Of a stretch of 64,000 nucleotides of DNA, positions 40,891 to 51,040 are shown one piece after another; the stretch's first letter is position 1; each line of letters opens with the position of its first letter. Source of the DNA: Curtobacterium sp. VKM Ac-1393. Lineage in GTDB: Bacteria > Actinomycetota > Actinomycetes > Actinomycetales > Microbacteriaceae. Below the pieces are notes generated by a model. The model was not told the origin of the DNA, ran no database searches, and saw only the letters and a list, made by a program, of their open reading frames with translations. Both the position numbers and the translations under genes were made by a program. The DNA is taken from the NCBI RefSeq assembly GCF_015350995.1, contig NZ_JADKRW010000004.1, positions 248,001-312,000 of the forward strand, given 5' to 3'.

Positions 40891-43800
40891 TCAGATGTCG
40901 TCGACAGAGGACGACTCGAACCGCGAGGAGATGTTGATGCCCAGCTCCTCCGCAGCACGGAAGACCTCGTCATCGTTGTCGCGCAGGCTGACCGCCTGGC
41001 CGTCGGCCGAGAGGACCTCGACGTTCAGGCACAGCGACTGCATCTCCTTCATGAGGACCTTGAAGGACTCGGGGATGCCGGGCTCCTGGATGTTCTCGCC
41101 CTTGACGATCGCCTCGTAGACCTTCACGCGGCCGAGGATGTCGTCGGACTTGATCGTCAGGAGCTCCTGGAGGGCGTAGGCGGCGCCGTACGCCTCGAGC
41201 GCCCACACCTCCATCTCACCGAATCGCTGTCCACCGAACTGCGCCTTACCACCCAGCGGCTGCTGCGTGATCATCGAGTACGGACCGGTCGAACGCGCGT
41301 GGATCTTGTCGTCGACCAGGTGGTGCAGCTTGAGGATGTACATGTAGCCGACCGAGACGGGCTCCGGGAACGGCTCGCCGGAGCGACCGTCGAAGAGCTG
41401 CGCCTTGCCGGACGAGCCGATGAGGCGCTCGCCGTCGCGGTTCGGGAGGGTCGAGTCGAGGAGGCCCTCGATCTCGCGCTCGTACGCACCGTCGAACACC
41501 GGGGTGGCGACCTTCGTGCCCGGAGCGGCGCTGTGCGCTGCCTCGGGGAGCGCCGACGCCCACTCCTGGATGCCCTCGACGTTCCAGCCCTGCTTGGCGA
41601 GCCAACCGAGGTGGATCTCGAGGACCTGGCCGAAGTTCATGCGGCCGGGCACGCCGAGCGGGTTGAGGACGATGTCGACCGGGGTGCCGTCGGCGAGGAA
41701 CGGCATGTCCTCGACCGGGAGGATGGTCGAGATGACGCCCTTGTTGCCGTGACGACCGGCGAGCTTGTCACCCGCGGTGATCTTGCGCTTCTGGGCGATG
41801 TAGACGACCACGCGCTGGTTCACACCAGAGCCGAGTTCGTCGTCGCCGTCCTGCGAGTCGAACACCTTGACGCCGATGATCGTGCCCTCTTCACCGTGGG
41901 GCACCTTCAGCGAGGTGTCGCGGACTTCGCGCGACTTCTCGTTGAAGATGGCGCGGAGGAGGCGCTCTTCAGCGGAGAGCTCGGTCTCGCCCTTCGGCGT
42001 GACCTTGCCGACCAGGATGTCGCCGGGGCGGACCTCGGCACCGATGCGGATGATGCCGCGCTCGTCGAGGTCGGCCAGCAGGTCCGGGCTGACGTTGGGG
42101 AGGTCACGGGTGATCTCCTCCTTGCCGAGCTTCGTGTCGCGGGCGTCGACCTCGTACTCCTCGATGTGGATCGAGGAGAGCGTGTCGTCCTTGATGAGGT
42201 TCTGCGACAGGATCATCGCGTCCTCGTAGTTGTAGCCCTCCCACGGCATGAAGGCGACGAGGAGGTTCTTGCCGAGCGCGAGCTCGCCGTTCTCTGTCGC
42301 GGGACCGTCGGCGATGACCTCGCCCTGCTCCACACGCTCGCCGGCCGAGACGACCACGCGGTGGTTGTAGCTCGTGCCCTGGTTGGAGCGGTCGAACTTG
42401 CGCAGGTAGAAGGTCTGCGTGCCACCCTCGTCGAGCTGCAGGGTCACGGCGTCGGCCGAGACCTCGGAGACGACACCGGCCTTGTCGGCGGTGACGACGT
42501 CACCGGCGTCGATCGCGGTGTAGCCCTCCATGCCGGTGCCGACGAGCGGCGACTCGGAACGGAGCAGCGGGACGGCCTGACGCTGCATGTTCGCACCCAT
42601 CAGGGCGCGGTTCGCGTCGTCGTGCTCGAGGAACGGGATGAGCGACGTCGCGACCGACACCATCTGGCGCGGCGAGACGTCCATGTAGTCGACCTCGGCC
42701 TTGGCGACGAGTTCGACCTCGCCACCCTTCTTGCGGACGAGGACCTTGTCGTCGGCGAAGTGGAACGAGTCGGTCAGCGGGGCGTTGGCCTGCGCGACGA
42801 CGAACTCGTCCTCTTCCGAGGCGGTGAGGTAGTCGATGGTCTTCGTGACCTCGCCGTCGACGACGCGACGGTACGGGGTCTCGATGAAACCGAACGAGTT
42901 GATCCGACCGAACGACGCGAGCGAGCCGATCAGGCCGATGTTCGGGCCTTCCGGGGTCTCGATCGGGCACATGCGGCCGTAGTGCGACGGGTGGACGTCA
43001 CGGACCTCGACGCCGGCACGCTCACGGGACAGACCACCCGGGCCGAGGGCCGAGAGACGACGCTTGTGCGTCAGGCCCGCGAGCGGGTTGTTCTGGTCCA
43101 TGAACTGCGACAGCTGGGACGTTCCGAAGAACTCCTTGATCGCGGCGACGACCGGACGCACGTTGATGAGCGTCTGGGGCGTGATCGCCTCGATGTCCTG
43201 CGTGGTCATGCGCTCGCGGACGACGCGCTCCATGCGGGACAGACCCGTGCGGACCTGGTTCTGGATGAGCTCGCCGACGGCGCGGATGCGACGGTTGCCG
43301 AAGTGGTCGATGTCGTCCACGTCGAGGCGCAGCTGCACCGGCTCGCCGTCGCGCACGCCGTTCAGCGTGGTCTTCTCGGCGTGCAGGGACACGAGGTACT
43401 TGATCGTCGCGACGATGTCCTTGACGGTGAGCACCGAGTCGGACAGCGGGGCGTCGATGCCGAGCTTGCGGTTGACCTTGTACCGGCCGACCTTCGCCAG
43501 GTCGTAGCGCTTCGAGTTGAAGTAGAAGTTGTCGAGGAGCGCACGCGCAGCCTCGGCAGCGACCTGCTCGCCCGGGCGCAGCTTGCGGTAGATGTCCTTG
43601 AGCGCCTCTTCCTTCGTGAGGATGGCGTCCTTCTCGAGGGTCGACTCGATCGAGGCGAAGCCCTGGAACTCCTCCATGATCTCCTCGCTGGTCAGACCCA
43701 GCGCCTTGAGGAAGACCGTGACGGACTGCTTGCGCTTGCGGTCGATGCGCACGCCCACCTGGTCGCGCTTGTCGATCTCGAACTCGAGCCAGGCACCACG

Positions 43801-44379
43801 CGAGGGGATGACGCGAGCGGAGTAGATGTCCTTGTCGGACGTCTTCTCCTGCTGGCGCTCGAAGTACACACCGGGGGAACGGACGAGCTGCGACACGACG
43901 ACGCGCTCGGTGCCGTTGATGATGAACGTTCCGCGTTCGGTCATGAGCGGGAAGTCGCCCATGAAGACCGTCTGCGTCTTGATCTCACCCGTCATGTGGT
44001 TCATGAACTCGGCGTTGACGTACAGCGGAGCGGCGTAGGTCTTGCCGCGCTCCTTGCAGTCGTCGATCGAGTACTTGGGGTCCTCGAGCTCGGGAGCCGT
44101 GAACGAGAGCTGCATGGTCTCGCCGAGGTCCTCGATCGGGGAGATCTCCTCGAAGATCTCCTCCAACCCGGAGTGCAGGGCGAGGTCGGTGCGACCCTGC
44201 TCCTGTCCCTCTGCGAGACGGGCCTTCCAGACGTCGTTGCCGACGAGCCAGTCGAAGCTCTCCGTCTGGAGTGCGAGCAGATCGGGAACCGTGAGGGTGT
44301 CCGTGATCTTGGCGAACGAGAGTCGCGAGTGGTTGCGACCGTTCTTGGGGTTGGTGGATGCGTTGGGCGCAGCAGCCAA
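40891..44379 (-). CDS. rpoB: RNA polymerase beta subunit
   Basis: Beta forms the other jaw of the polymerase and the rifampicin pocket. From TTG 44379 the product has 1162 residues. The start is supported by GGAGG eight bases upstream; the open frame extends further but through the leader. The rifampicin region reads [20 protein letters not shown] then [11 protein letters not shown], the susceptible sequence. Confidence 0.96.
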   Translation of the reverse strand: MAAAPNASTNPKNGRNHSRLSFAKITDTLTVPDLLALQTESFDWLVGNDVWKARLAEGQEQGRTDLALHSGLEEIFEEISPIEDLGETMQLSFTAPELEDPKYSIDDCKERGKTYAAPLYVNAEFMNHMTGEIKTQTVFMGDFPLMTERGTFIINGTERVVVSQLVRSPGVYFERQQEKTSDKDIYSARVIPSRGAWLEFEIDKRDQVGVRIDRKRKQSVTVFLKALGLTSEEIMEEFQGFASIESTLEKDAILTKEEALKDIYRKLRPGEQVAAEAARALLDNFYFNSKRYDLAKVGRYKVNRKLGIDAPLSDSVLTVKDIVATIKYLVSLHAEKTTLNGVRDGEPVQLRLDVDDIDHFGNRRIRAVGELIQNQVRTGLSRMERVVRERMTTQDIEAITPQTLINVRPVVAAIKEFFGTSQLSQFMDQNNPLAGLTHKRRLSALGPGGLSRERAGVEVRDVHPSHYGRMCPIETPEGPNIGLIGSLASFGRINSFGFIETPYRRVVDGEVTKTIDYLTASEEDEFVVAQANAPLTDSFHFADDKVLVRKKGGEVELVAKAEVDYMDVSPRQMVSVATSLIPFLEHDDANRALMGANMQRQAVPLLRSESPLVGTGMEGYTAIDAGDVVTADKAGVVSEVSADAVTLQLDEGGTQTFYLRKFDRSNQGTSYNHRVVVSAGERVEQGEVIADGPATENGELALGKNLLVAFMPWEGYNYEDAMILSQNLIKDDTLSSIHIEEYEVDARDTKLGKEEITRDLPNVSPDLLADLDERGIIRIGAEVRPGDILVGKVTPKGETELSAEERLLRAIFNEKSREVRDTSLKVPHGEEGTIIGVKVFDSQDGDDELGSGVNQRVVVYIAQKRKITAGDKLAGRHGNKGVISTILPVEDMPFLADGTPVDIVLNPLGVPGRMNFGQVLEIHLGWLAKQGWNVEGIQEWASALPEAAHSAAPGTKVATPVFDGAYEREIEGLLDSTLPNRDGERLIGSSGKAQLFDGRSGEPFPEPVSVGYMYILKLHHLVDDKIHARSTGPYSMITQQPLGGKAQFGGQRFGEMEVWALEAYGAAYALQELLTIKSDDILGRVKVYEAIVKGENIQEPGIPESFKVLMKEMQSLCLNVEVLSADGQAVSLRDNDDEVFRAAEELGINISSRFESSSVDDI

Positions 44380-44799
44380 GGGTGTGACCTCCGTAGGCCC
44401 CGTCGGGCCGATACTGACGAGCAGCATGTAGGTGAGTAGATGATCGCTCGGCGATCCCCGCGAGTTCATGCCCTGCGACCACGCCGACGCGTGCCTGACG
44501 CAGAACGTCGGTGCACGTGTGGGATGATCTCCGTGAGCGGGACCCGCCGCCATATACGGGTCCGGCTGCACCAGGGCGAGTTGAGTTGGTACAACTCGGA
44601 ACTCTGCGTCGACCGCAATATGACGACACGGATGCCAGGGAGCGCGAACTGCCATCATAGTTCGCGCCGAGACGCGCTGTCCAGTCCTGGCTTGACCGGA
44701 TTCGGCACTGGCGTGTATAAGCCGCCGAGCGCCCCCGGAATTCCAGCCGGCGGGCCCGGCCCCGACCCGCCAGACCGGGCAGTGGGCCCGGCCGTCCGC
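44380..44799 (-). other. rpoB leader and upstream region
   Basis: No gene is seen in these 420 bases. The part from about 44647 to 44379 is the predicted rpoB 5' leader of some 268 bases. It holds small inverted repeats at 44540-44563 (GGACCCG/CGGGTCC) and 44583-44597 (GAGTTG/CAACTC). Upstream of the promoter is GC-rich sequence with imperfect hairpins following the PH-like gene. Confidence 0.5.
44654..44683 (-). promoter_or_regulatory. Promoter of rpoB-rpoC
   Basis: On the minus strand TGGACA (44683-44678), an 18-base spacer and TATGAT (44659-44654) match the housekeeping consensus at five of six positions each. It is the best promoter match upstream of rpoB and predicts a start near 44647. 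Confidence 0.65.
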
Positions 44800-45399
44800 T
44801 CAGCCGATGCGTTCGCGCTCGACGCGCCCCGCGCCTCCCGGCTCGCCCTGCAGTCCCGCCAGCGCGCGGAACGCGTCCTCGGGACGGCTGGTACGGACGA
44901 AGGTGACGCGACCGCGGTCGTCGGCGAGCTCGATGCCGAGTCCGGGGGTCAGGATCAGGGCGCGGACCCCGCGACCGATCCGCAGGCCGACACCGCCGTA
45001 GGTGCGGGCATCGGCCTCGACGAGCCGCGCGTCGACGATGCGTCGACGGGCGATGCGACGCGGCGGCAGCGGTCGGAAGTGCAGGACCACGTGCGTGTCG
45101 GTCACCGTGAAGCCGGCCCGCGCGAGCAGCAGCAGGAGTCCGGCCACGAGGGCGACCAGCGCCGGGACGATGAGCGCGATCTCCGGGGCGTCACCCGGCC
45201 ACGCGGTCACCGCGGCAGCCAGACCCAGCCCGCCGGCGAGCAGGACCGCACCGACCACGCGCATCCAGACGGGCGCCGTCTCGTGGTCCGCGTGGAACGG
45301 ACGGGAGGCGCGGATCGCGCGTGCCGGTCGGCTCGCGGTCGTGCGGATGGTCGGTGCGGCGAAGCGCGTGGTGGGCACGCTCATCGTGTCGGCGGTCAT
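44800..45399 (-). CDS. Membrane protein with PH-like C-terminal domain
   Basis: The 199-residue product has a basic N-terminal tail, two transmembrane segments (about 46-65 and 73-93), then about 100 residues of strands (FTVTDTHVVLHFRPLPPRR, ARTYGGVGLRIGRGVRALIL, VTFVRTSRPEDAFRALAG). This resembles the bacterial PH-like proteins of small actinobacterial membrane families. Function is unknown. It is a single gene with a likely promoter at 45439-45466. Confidence 0.7.
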   Translation of the reverse strand: MTADTMSVPTTRFAAPTIRTTASRPARAIRASRPFHADHETAPVWMRVVGAVLLAGGLGLAAAVTAWPGDAPEIALIVPALVALVAGLLLLLARAGFTVTDTHVVLHFRPLPPRRIARRRIVDARLVEADARTYGGVGLRIGRGVRALILTPGLGIELADDRGRVTFVRTSRPEDAFRALAGLQGEPGGAGRVERERIG

Positions 45400-45438
45400 T
45401 TCGGGTCTCCTGCGGTCGTGCAGTGTTCTGCATCCCGT

Positions 45439-45466
45439 ATTTTACATGACGGGTGCGATGTGTTCA
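45439..45466 (-). promoter_or_regulatory. Candidate promoter of the PH-like membrane protein gene
   Basis: TGAACA (45466-45461), 16 bases, TAAAAT (45444-45439) on the minus strand. The inverted repeat TGCAG-TGTT-CTGCA at 45419-45432 lies just downstream and could be an operator. Confidence 0.4.
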
Positions 45467-45746
45467 CGGCCAGCGCGCACGGGTGGCCGGAAGGGGCGCG
45501 CGGACGCGCGCCGACGACGCGCACGCTCGAGCGGTGGGGGCACTCGACGGCACGTCGTGGTCACGGGGACGGGCGGACGCGCGAGGTGTGGGGCACTGCA
45601 CGCATCGACGCGGGTCGACGTGACGACCGGGTGAACGGTACGGAACGAGTCTTGGTGTCGGCTGGCCGTCCATGTGTACGCATTCATGTGCGAGTCGCGG
45701 CGTCGCTGCGTCGCGGCGTCGCTGCGTCGCGGGCCCGGCTCGCTGC
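45467..45746. other. Intergenic region before the response-regulator gene, with a tandem repeat
   Basis: This region upstream of the PH-like gene and downstream of the response regulator holds no convincing gene. Its only clear structure is the 16-base tandem repeat at 45694-45732. It begins as low-complexity GC-rich DNA. Confidence 0.5.
45694..45732. repeat. Tandem repeat, 16-base unit, 2.4 copies
   Basis: GTCGCGGCGTCGCTGC occurs at 45694-45709 and 45710-45725 exactly, followed by GTCGCGG. It lies just after the end of the response-regulator gene. Confidence 0.85.
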
Positions 45747-46430
45747 TCAGCGCAGGACGCGCGCGACCGCCTCGGCGCGGGTGCCGACCCCGAGCTTCGC
45801 GAACACCTGGTTCACGTACGACTTCACGGTCGGCACCGTCAGGAACAGCTCCGCTGCGATCTGCGGGTTCGTCCGCCCCGCCGCGATGTGCTCGAGCACG
45901 TCGGCCTCACGCGGGGTGAGGTCCGGGAACCGGTCGCGCAGCGACGCCTGCGCGGCGCCGGGCGCTGCGGGCGCGGCAGGTCCGCCGGGCGCTGCTGGTG
46001 GCACCGCCCCACCGCCCAGCTGCGCCACCAGCCGGGCCCCCACCGTCGCGTCGAACGTCGACTGCCCGGACGCGACCGCGCGGATCGCCGTCGCGATCTC
46101 GGCACGCCCGGCGTCCTTCGTCAGGTAGCCCCGGGCGCCGGCCCGCAACGCGGTGACGATCGACTCGTCGTCCGCGTAGGTCGTGAGCACGAGCACCGCG
46201 ACCTGCGGGTGGTCGGCCACGATGCGCGCCGTCGCCGTCGGCCCGTCGGTGCCGGGCATCCGCAGGTCCATCAACACGACGTCGGGTGCGTCCCGGTCGA
46301 CCGCGGCGATCGCCTCGGCACCGTCGGAGGCCTCGCCGGTGACCTGCAGGTCCGGCACCAGCGACAGCACCGTCACCAGGCCGTCGCGGACGATGGCCTG
46401 GTCGTCGACGACGAGGACACGGATGGTCAC
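45747..46430 (-). CDS. NarL/LuxR-family response regulator
   Basis: The 227-residue product has a receiver domain (DD at 9-10, phospho-acceptor in VVLMDLRMPG near Asp55, Thr in VLTTYAD, Lys in LTKDAG), an Ala/Pro-rich linker with PPAAPGGPAAPAAPG, and a C-terminal LuxR helix-turn-helix (LTPREADVLEHIAAGRTNPQ). The start is GTG at 46430, overlapping the kinase stop (GTGA), so the pair is translationally coupled. Confidence 0.95.
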   Translation of the reverse strand: MTIRVLVVDDQAIVRDGLVTVLSLVPDLQVTGEASDGAEAIAAVDRDAPDVVLMDLRMPGTDGPTATARIVADHPQVAVLVLTTYADDESIVTALRAGARGYLTKDAGRAEIATAIRAVASGQSTFDATVGARLVAQLGGGAVPPAAPGGPAAPAAPGAAQASLRDRFPDLTPREADVLEHIAAGRTNPQIAAELFLTVPTVKSYVNQVFAKLGVGTRAEAVARVLR

Positions 46431-47722
46431 GATGCCTCCGCCTCGTGCTCGGCTGCGCGGTCGACCGGCACGTGCATCGCGACGACGAACTCGTCGTCGG
46501 AGCGTTCCGCCTCGACCGCGGCGCTGCTGCCGAGCTCCTGGAACCGCTCCCGCATCCCGAGCAGTCCCTGCCCGCCGCCCGTGAGCGGGTTGGCGACCAC
46601 GACGTCGACGGCGTCGCCGTCGCGGATGACGGACAGCGAGACGGGTCGGCCGGGAGCGTGCCGGCGCGCGTTGCTGAGGGCCTCGCGGACGACCTGCGCC
46701 ACGGCGGCGCGGTGTGCCGCGTCGAGCCCGTCCAGCGTCGGGTCCCCCTGCACGACGATCGTGCCGCCGAAGGAGCGGTGCGCGTCGACCAACGTGGTCA
46801 GGTCGGTGCGTGCGGGCTCGGCGGAGCTGGACGGTCCGTCGGTGCGGTCCGGTCCGTCGGTGCGGTCCGGCTCGTGGTCGGTGGACGGCCGGGAGGCCCG
46901 GTCCGCGTCCGGCACATCGGCCGGGCTCGTCCGCGTGGCCGGGTCCGGGGCCGTGGCCGGCTCGGGATCCGCGTCGTCGCGCAGGGCGTGGACGGCTCGG
47001 CGGGCCTCGGCCAGACCGTCCGCCGCCAGGGTCCTGGCCTCGCCGGCGCGCTTCGTGGCGTCGTCGACGCGGCCGGCCTCGAGCAGGGCCTCGACCGCGT
47101 CGAGCTGCAGCACGAGCCCACCGAGCGAGTGCGCGAGCACGTCGTGGATGTCGCGTGAGGCACGCGACCGGTCGGCGAGGAGCTGGGCACGCTGCTGCTC
47201 ACGCTCGACCTCGTGCGCACGCTGCGCGGCGATCCGGAACTGCCGACGGCTGAAGCCGATCAGCACGCCGAGCAGCAGGCCGCCGCTCGTGCCCAGGACG
47301 AACTGGACCGAGGCGTGTTCGATCGTGGCGGCGACCGCGATGACGACGACGGCACCCACCGCGGCGACAGCGGCGACCCAGACCGGCACCCGCAGGTTCG
47401 CGCCGAGCAGGATGATCCCGACGATCACCGGGACGATCATGAGCGAGTCGGTCGGCACCACGGTCAGGGACCCGGCGACGACCATCACCGCGCCGGCGAC
47501 GACGAGCAGGCGGGGCGTCCGGCCGAACTCGCGGAGCGCCCACGCGGCGAGCGCCACCGCACCGAGGACCCAGACCCACGCGGGCTGGTGCAGTGCGAGG
47601 CCGTTCCGCACGAACCAGAACCCGAGGATCGCGATGCCGAGGGCGTTGAGGCCCCAGGCGGTGGCAGAGCGGGACCGACCCCCGGGGAGGTCGGTCTCGT
47701 CCTGTCCGCTCAGCAGGGTCAC
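46427..47722 (-). CDS. NarL-type sensor histidine kinase
   Basis: The 431-residue product has six likely transmembrane segments in the first 165 residues, the HisKA_3 dimerisation box with the phospho-His in RASRDIHDVLAHSL, and an HATPase domain (REALSNARRHAPG, GGQGLLGMRERF). A disordered insert of about 60 Asp/Pro/Arg-rich residues, with DRTDGP repeated, separates the two. The start is GTG at 47722, overlapping the DUF1453 stop (GTGA). An open frame continues to 50362, but that is chance. Confidence 0.92.
   Translation of the reverse strand: MTLLSGQDETDLPGGRSRSATAWGLNALGIAILGFWFVRNGLALHQPAWVWVLGAVALAAWALREFGRTPRLLVVAGAVMVVAGSLTVVPTDSLMIVPVIVGIILLGANLRVPVWVAAVAAVGAVVVIAVAATIEHASVQFVLGTSGGLLLGVLIGFSRRQFRIAAQRAHEVEREQQRAQLLADRSRASRDIHDVLAHSLGGLVLQLDAVEALLEAGRVDDATKRAGEARTLAADGLAEARRAVHALRDDADPEPATAPDPATRTSPADVPDADRASRPSTDHEPDRTDGPDRTDGPSSSAEPARTDLTTLVDAHRSFGGTIVVQGDPTLDGLDAAHRAAVAQVVREALSNARRHAPGRPVSLSVIRDGDAVDVVVANPLTGGGQGLLGMRERFQELGSSAAVEAERSDDEFVVAMHVPVDRAAEHEAEAS
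46833..46868. repeat. Exact 18-base tandem duplication inside the kinase gene
   Basis: GGTCCGTCGGTGCGGTCC occurs twice in a row (46833-46850 and 46851-46868). It keeps frame and encodes the repeated DRTDGP of the disordered linker, so copy number could vary without breaking the protein. Confidence 0.9.
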
Positions 47723-48279
47723 CGGACCATCATGCCGCGGGTGCTGCGCCCGTCGGTGGTCCGGTCGCCGCGGTCGCCGCGGTCTCCGTGGTCTCCGCGG
47801 CCTCCGCGCGGGATGCGCTGGTCGATCACCAGGGCACGGGCGGCGCGGTTCAGGGCGAGCACGAGCAGGATCGTGCCGGTGGAGGTGAGCAGGTGCGCGC
47901 CGAGGTGGCCGCCGAGCACGTCGAGGCCGATGCGCACGGCGATGAGCACGATCCAGAGCGACGCCCCGATCCAGCCCGTGCGGGACTGGATCGTGCGGCC
48001 CTTGGCGTCCGGAGTGGCGACGGTGCGGAACCGGGTGATGCTGCCCATGCTCAGGCCGACCCCGATCGTGATGAGGGCCTCGATCCCGAGGAACACGATG
48101 TCGACCGTGGTGATCGTCGCCTTCGTCTGCGCCAGGACCACCACGCCGATGATCGCCATGACCATCGGGGAGCGCCAGATGCGCGTCGGGTCGAGGTACT
48201 GCCAGGTCGCCTGGCGGTACCCGAGGAAGCAGACGAGCGCGACGCCGATCAGGACGTTCGCGAGGAGCTGGACCGACAT
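47719..48279 (-). CDS. DUF1453/CcdC-like membrane protein
   Basis: The 186-residue product has four to five transmembrane segments and matches the DUF1453 pattern (GYRQATWQYLDPTRIWRSPMV, then membrane helices and GRTIQSRTGWIGASLW). The tail repeats GDRGDRGDR. It is first in a three-gene operon with the kinase and regulator, which hints that it helps sense or transmit the kinase signal (inference from position). Confidence 0.8.
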   Translation of the reverse strand: MSVQLLANVLIGVALVCFLGYRQATWQYLDPTRIWRSPMVMAIIGVVVLAQTKATITTVDIVFLGIEALITIGVGLSMGSITRFRTVATPDAKGRTIQSRTGWIGASLWIVLIAVRIGLDVLGGHLGAHLLTSTGTILLVLALNRAARALVIDQRIPRGGRGDHGDRGDRGDRTTDGRSTRGMMVR

Positions 48280-48421
48280 GGTGTGCCTTTCGACGTGACC
48301 CGGCGGGACGTTCCCGACCGGTGGACCCAGCCTCGTTCCGGCGCGCTCTCGGGCACACCAACCAGGGGTGGGGGCGCGGGTGGTGATCGAGGGGGCGGCC
48401 GGGTGGTGTTCGATTGACGGC

Positions 48422-49264
48422 ATGGCTGATGCGTTCGACGGGTTCCGGATCGGTGCGGGGTACTCGGTGGTCGAGCCGGACCGGCACCGTCCCGGGTCCT
48501 TCACACTCGTGGTCGACGGCACCCCGCAGTCGCACGTCGACCTCGAGGACCCGACGCACCTGGCGTTCGAGTACATCCGTCGGATCGGGCACGCGATCGA
48601 CCTGCTGCCGTCCGGCCCGGTCACGGCGCTGCACCTCGGTGCCGGTGCCCTGACGCTCCCCCGGTATGTCGCGGTGACCCGGCCGGGTTCGCGCCAGCAG
48701 GTCATCGAGCTCGAGCGGGACCTGGTCGACCACGTCCGCGAGGTCCTGCCGTTCCCACGCGGCGCGTCGATCCGCGTGCGGTACGGCGACGCGCGCGAGG
48801 TGCTCGGCAAGCTCCCCGGCGGCCTGCGCGGCACGGTGGACCTGGCCGTGGTGGACGTGTTCGGCGGCTCGCAGATCCCGGCGCACGTGACGAGCATCGA
48901 GTTCTACCGCGAGGTCGCCGCGTTCCTGTCGCCGACCGGCATCGTCGCCGTGAACGTGGCGGACGGCGCCGGCCTGGCGTTCGCGCGCGGGCAGGCCTCG
49001 ACGCTGCAGGCCGTGCTGCCCTCGGTCGCGGCCGTGGCGGACACCGGGATGCTCAAGGGCCGGCGGTTCGGCAACATCGTGCTGCTCGGTTCGCCGACCG
49101 ACCTGCCCATCGCCGAGATGCCGCGTCGGTACTCGTCCGACCCGATGCCGGCGAAGGTCGTGCACGGTGCGGAGCTGCGGGCGTTCACCGCCGGGGCCCC
49201 GATCGTCACCGACGCGACGGCCGTGGCGTCCCCCGAACCGAACCGGAGCGTGTTCGGCGGCTGA
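48422..49264 (+). CDS. Spermidine-synthase-like protein
   Basis: The 280-residue product has a short N-terminal strand domain and a Rossmann-type methyltransferase fold typical of the spermidine synthase family: LHLGAGALTLPRY (about 79-91), the acidic ribose-binding IELERDLVDHVREVLP, and VVDVFGGSQIPAHVTSIEFYR in place of the catalytic loop. The polyamine-binding Asp/Tyr set of true SpeE is not obvious, so substrate is open. I start at ATG 48422; an in-frame upstream ATG at 48368 lacks support. Confidence 0.8.
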   Translation: MADAFDGFRIGAGYSVVEPDRHRPGSFTLVVDGTPQSHVDLEDPTHLAFEYIRRIGHAIDLLPSGPVTALHLGAGALTLPRYVAVTRPGSRQQVIELERDLVDHVREVLPFPRGASIRVRYGDAREVLGKLPGGLRGTVDLAVVDVFGGSQIPAHVTSIEFYREVAAFLSPTGIVAVNVADGAGLAFARGQASTLQAVLPSVAAVADTGMLKGRRFGNIVLLGSPTDLPIAEMPRRYSSDPMPAKVVHGAELRAFTAGAPIVTDATAVASPEPNRSVFGG

Positions 49265-49411
49265 CCGGCACCCGTTCCCCGACAGAACACCAGTCGATCG
49301 CCTCGTGGTCCGTCGAACTGCCGGTGCCCGTTGGCGGGCGCTCGGCGGGTGCGCCTGCCAGGATGGTCTGAACGACCGCGCAGGTGCGCGACCGAGCGAT
49401 GGGAAACCCTG

Positions 49412-50089
49412 ATGACGAACGACGACCGGAGCAACCAGGACCGGACGGGCGACGGCCAGGCGCCGAGCTGGGGCGAATCCCCCCAGCAGCAGCCCGCCGC
49501 CGACGCACCCCGTTACGGCGAGCGGAGCGACTCGACGCCGCAGTACGGGCAGTCCGCCCCGCAGTACGGCGAGCAGCAGAACCAGTACGGGCAGCAGCAG
49601 GACCAGTACGGGCAGCAGCCGCAGTACGGGCAGCAGCCGTACGCCGCAGCGCCCGCGCACTCCGGCTCGCCCGCGTGGCAGAGCTACGAGGAGCCGAAGG
49701 CCAAGAAGAAGACCATCGGCGTGGTGGCGTTCGTCCTCGGCGTCGTCGCCGTCGTCCTCGGCGTCATCGCCGGGTACGTGTTCGGTACGACGCTGGTCAA
49801 CAGCTCGGTCTTCGACCAGATGGTGCAGAACGGCGGCAGCACCACGCCCGACCAGTCCGAGATGAACGCGCTCGCCAGCGACCCGGGCTTCCTCGTGGGC
49901 GGGCTGCTCTTCGGAGCCGGCACGCTGCTCGGGCTCTGGGCCATCGTGCAGGGCATCATCGCCGCGGTGACCAAGCGCGGTCGCGGCTGGGGCATCTTCG
50001 GCCTGGTCCTCGCGGTGCTCGGCCCGATCGCCGTGTTCGTCGCGTACGTGGCCGTGGCCGGGGCCGCTGCCGCCGGCTCGATGTCCTGA
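49412..50089 (+). CDS. Membrane protein with QYGQ-repeat disordered N-terminus
   Basis: The 225-residue product begins with about 95 residues of low complexity, including a run of QYGQ and QYGE repeats, then KAKKK and two or three transmembrane segments (about 100-125, 155-180 and 190-215). Proteins of this form are common in actinobacteria near the cell pole or wall machinery, but no function is known. ATG at 49412 is chosen over an upstream ATG at 49331. Confidence 0.75.
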   Translation: MTNDDRSNQDRTGDGQAPSWGESPQQQPAADAPRYGERSDSTPQYGQSAPQYGEQQNQYGQQQDQYGQQPQYGQQPYAAAPAHSGSPAWQSYEEPKAKKKTIGVVAFVLGVVAVVLGVIAGYVFGTTLVNSSVFDQMVQNGGSTTPDQSEMNALASDPGFLVGGLLFGAGTLLGLWAIVQGIIAAVTKRGRGWGIFGLVLAVLGPIAVFVAYVAVAGAAAAGSMS

Positions 50090-50102
50090 TCCGCAGACCA
50101 AC

Positions 50103-50136
50103 AACGGCCCGTCGTGCTCCGGCACGGCGGGCCGTT
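50103..50136 (+). terminator. Terminator of the QYGQ-repeat protein gene
   Basis: Arms 50103-50117 and 50122-50136 pair over 15 positions (one T-G) around a TCCG loop. The stem lies 13 bases after the stop and is followed by CTCC. Confidence 0.7.
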
Positions 50137-50209
50137 CTCCGTCCACCGGCGCGAAGCCTGAGCGCGTCGCACCGACCGCTCCCGGCGGAGCGCGGCTACC
50201 CTCGAACCG

Positions 50210-51040
50210 ATGTCCCTCCCGCCCGACGACCGTCAGCAGCCCGACCAGTCCGACCCCTCCCGTGAACCGCGCCACGCGGCTCCCGTGACGGCCGGGGTCA
50301 GCCCGGGCAGCACCTTCGCGCCCATCAGCCTGCGGCCGGCGGTCGACGTCGACGCCGTGCACCAGCGGCTGCGCGACCTCGGCCAGAGCCGCAGCACCGA
50401 GGCGCTCGCCGAACGCGCCGAGCTCCTCCGCCTGCTCGGACGCCTGGACGAGTCACTCGTGGTCGCCGAAGAGGTCTTCCGCCTGGCGATGTTCACCGGG
50501 GAGCGACAGGACAAGGTCGCAGCCCGGATCCGCCGCGCACACATCCTGCACGACCTCGGTCGGCACGAGCGTGCCGCGACCGAGGCAGCCATGGCCCGCG
50601 ACACCGCAGCGACCGAGGAGTGGCCGGAACTCGAGGGCGCCGCCGCCGAGATCGAGGGGTGGTCGTTGTTCGAGAACGACCGCTTCGACGAGGCCCGCGC
50701 CGCACTGTCCCGCGCGTACCAGGCGTTCCGCCAGGCCGGAGCGCCGTCCGAGCGCACCGACGCCCTCCGCACCGCGGTCGAGGCCGCGATGCGCGCTTCG
50801 ATCACGCACCCCGCCGAACCCGCCGACCGGCCGCGGACCGCACGCGAGGTCGCCGCACGTCGCGCCGAGGACGACGAACCGATCGTCCGCGTCGCCGAAC
50901 CCGTCAAGCAGGTCCCGCCGATCCGACGCCGGGTGCTCGGCGCGCCGGACGCCGCACGGACCGAGGCCGACGACATCTGGGGCCGGATCGCCGCACGGGC
51001 AGCCAAGAAGGGCCAGGCCGACCCCCGCGCCGACCTGTGA
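50210..51040 (+). CDS. Tetratricopeptide-like repeat protein
   Basis: The 276-residue product has a disordered N-terminal segment, then helical pairs resembling TPR or SEL repeats (RAELLRLLGRLDESLVVAEE, RRAHILHDLGRHERAATEAA, and FENDRFDEARAALSRAYQAF). A basic tail follows. Probably a protein-binding scaffold. Its stop overlaps the GTG of the SprT-like gene (GTGA), so the two are coupled. Confidence 0.8.
   Translation: MSLPPDDRQQPDQSDPSREPRHAAPVTAGVSPGSTFAPISLRPAVDVDAVHQRLRDLGQSRSTEALAERAELLRLLGRLDESLVVAEEVFRLAMFTGERQDKVAARIRRAHILHDLGRHERAATEAAMARDTAATEEWPELEGAAAEIEGWSLFENDRFDEARAALSRAYQAFRQAGAPSERTDALRTAVEAAMRASITHPAEPADRPRTAREVAARRAEDDEPIVRVAEPVKQVPPIRRRVLGAPDAARTEADDIWGRIAARAAKKGQADPRADL

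Noticed and set aside
46427-50362. A 1311-codon open frame on the minus strand
   Set aside because: It is the histidine kinase frame extended by chance through GC-rich DNA. Beyond 47722 it runs antisense to three well-supported genes and has no family features.
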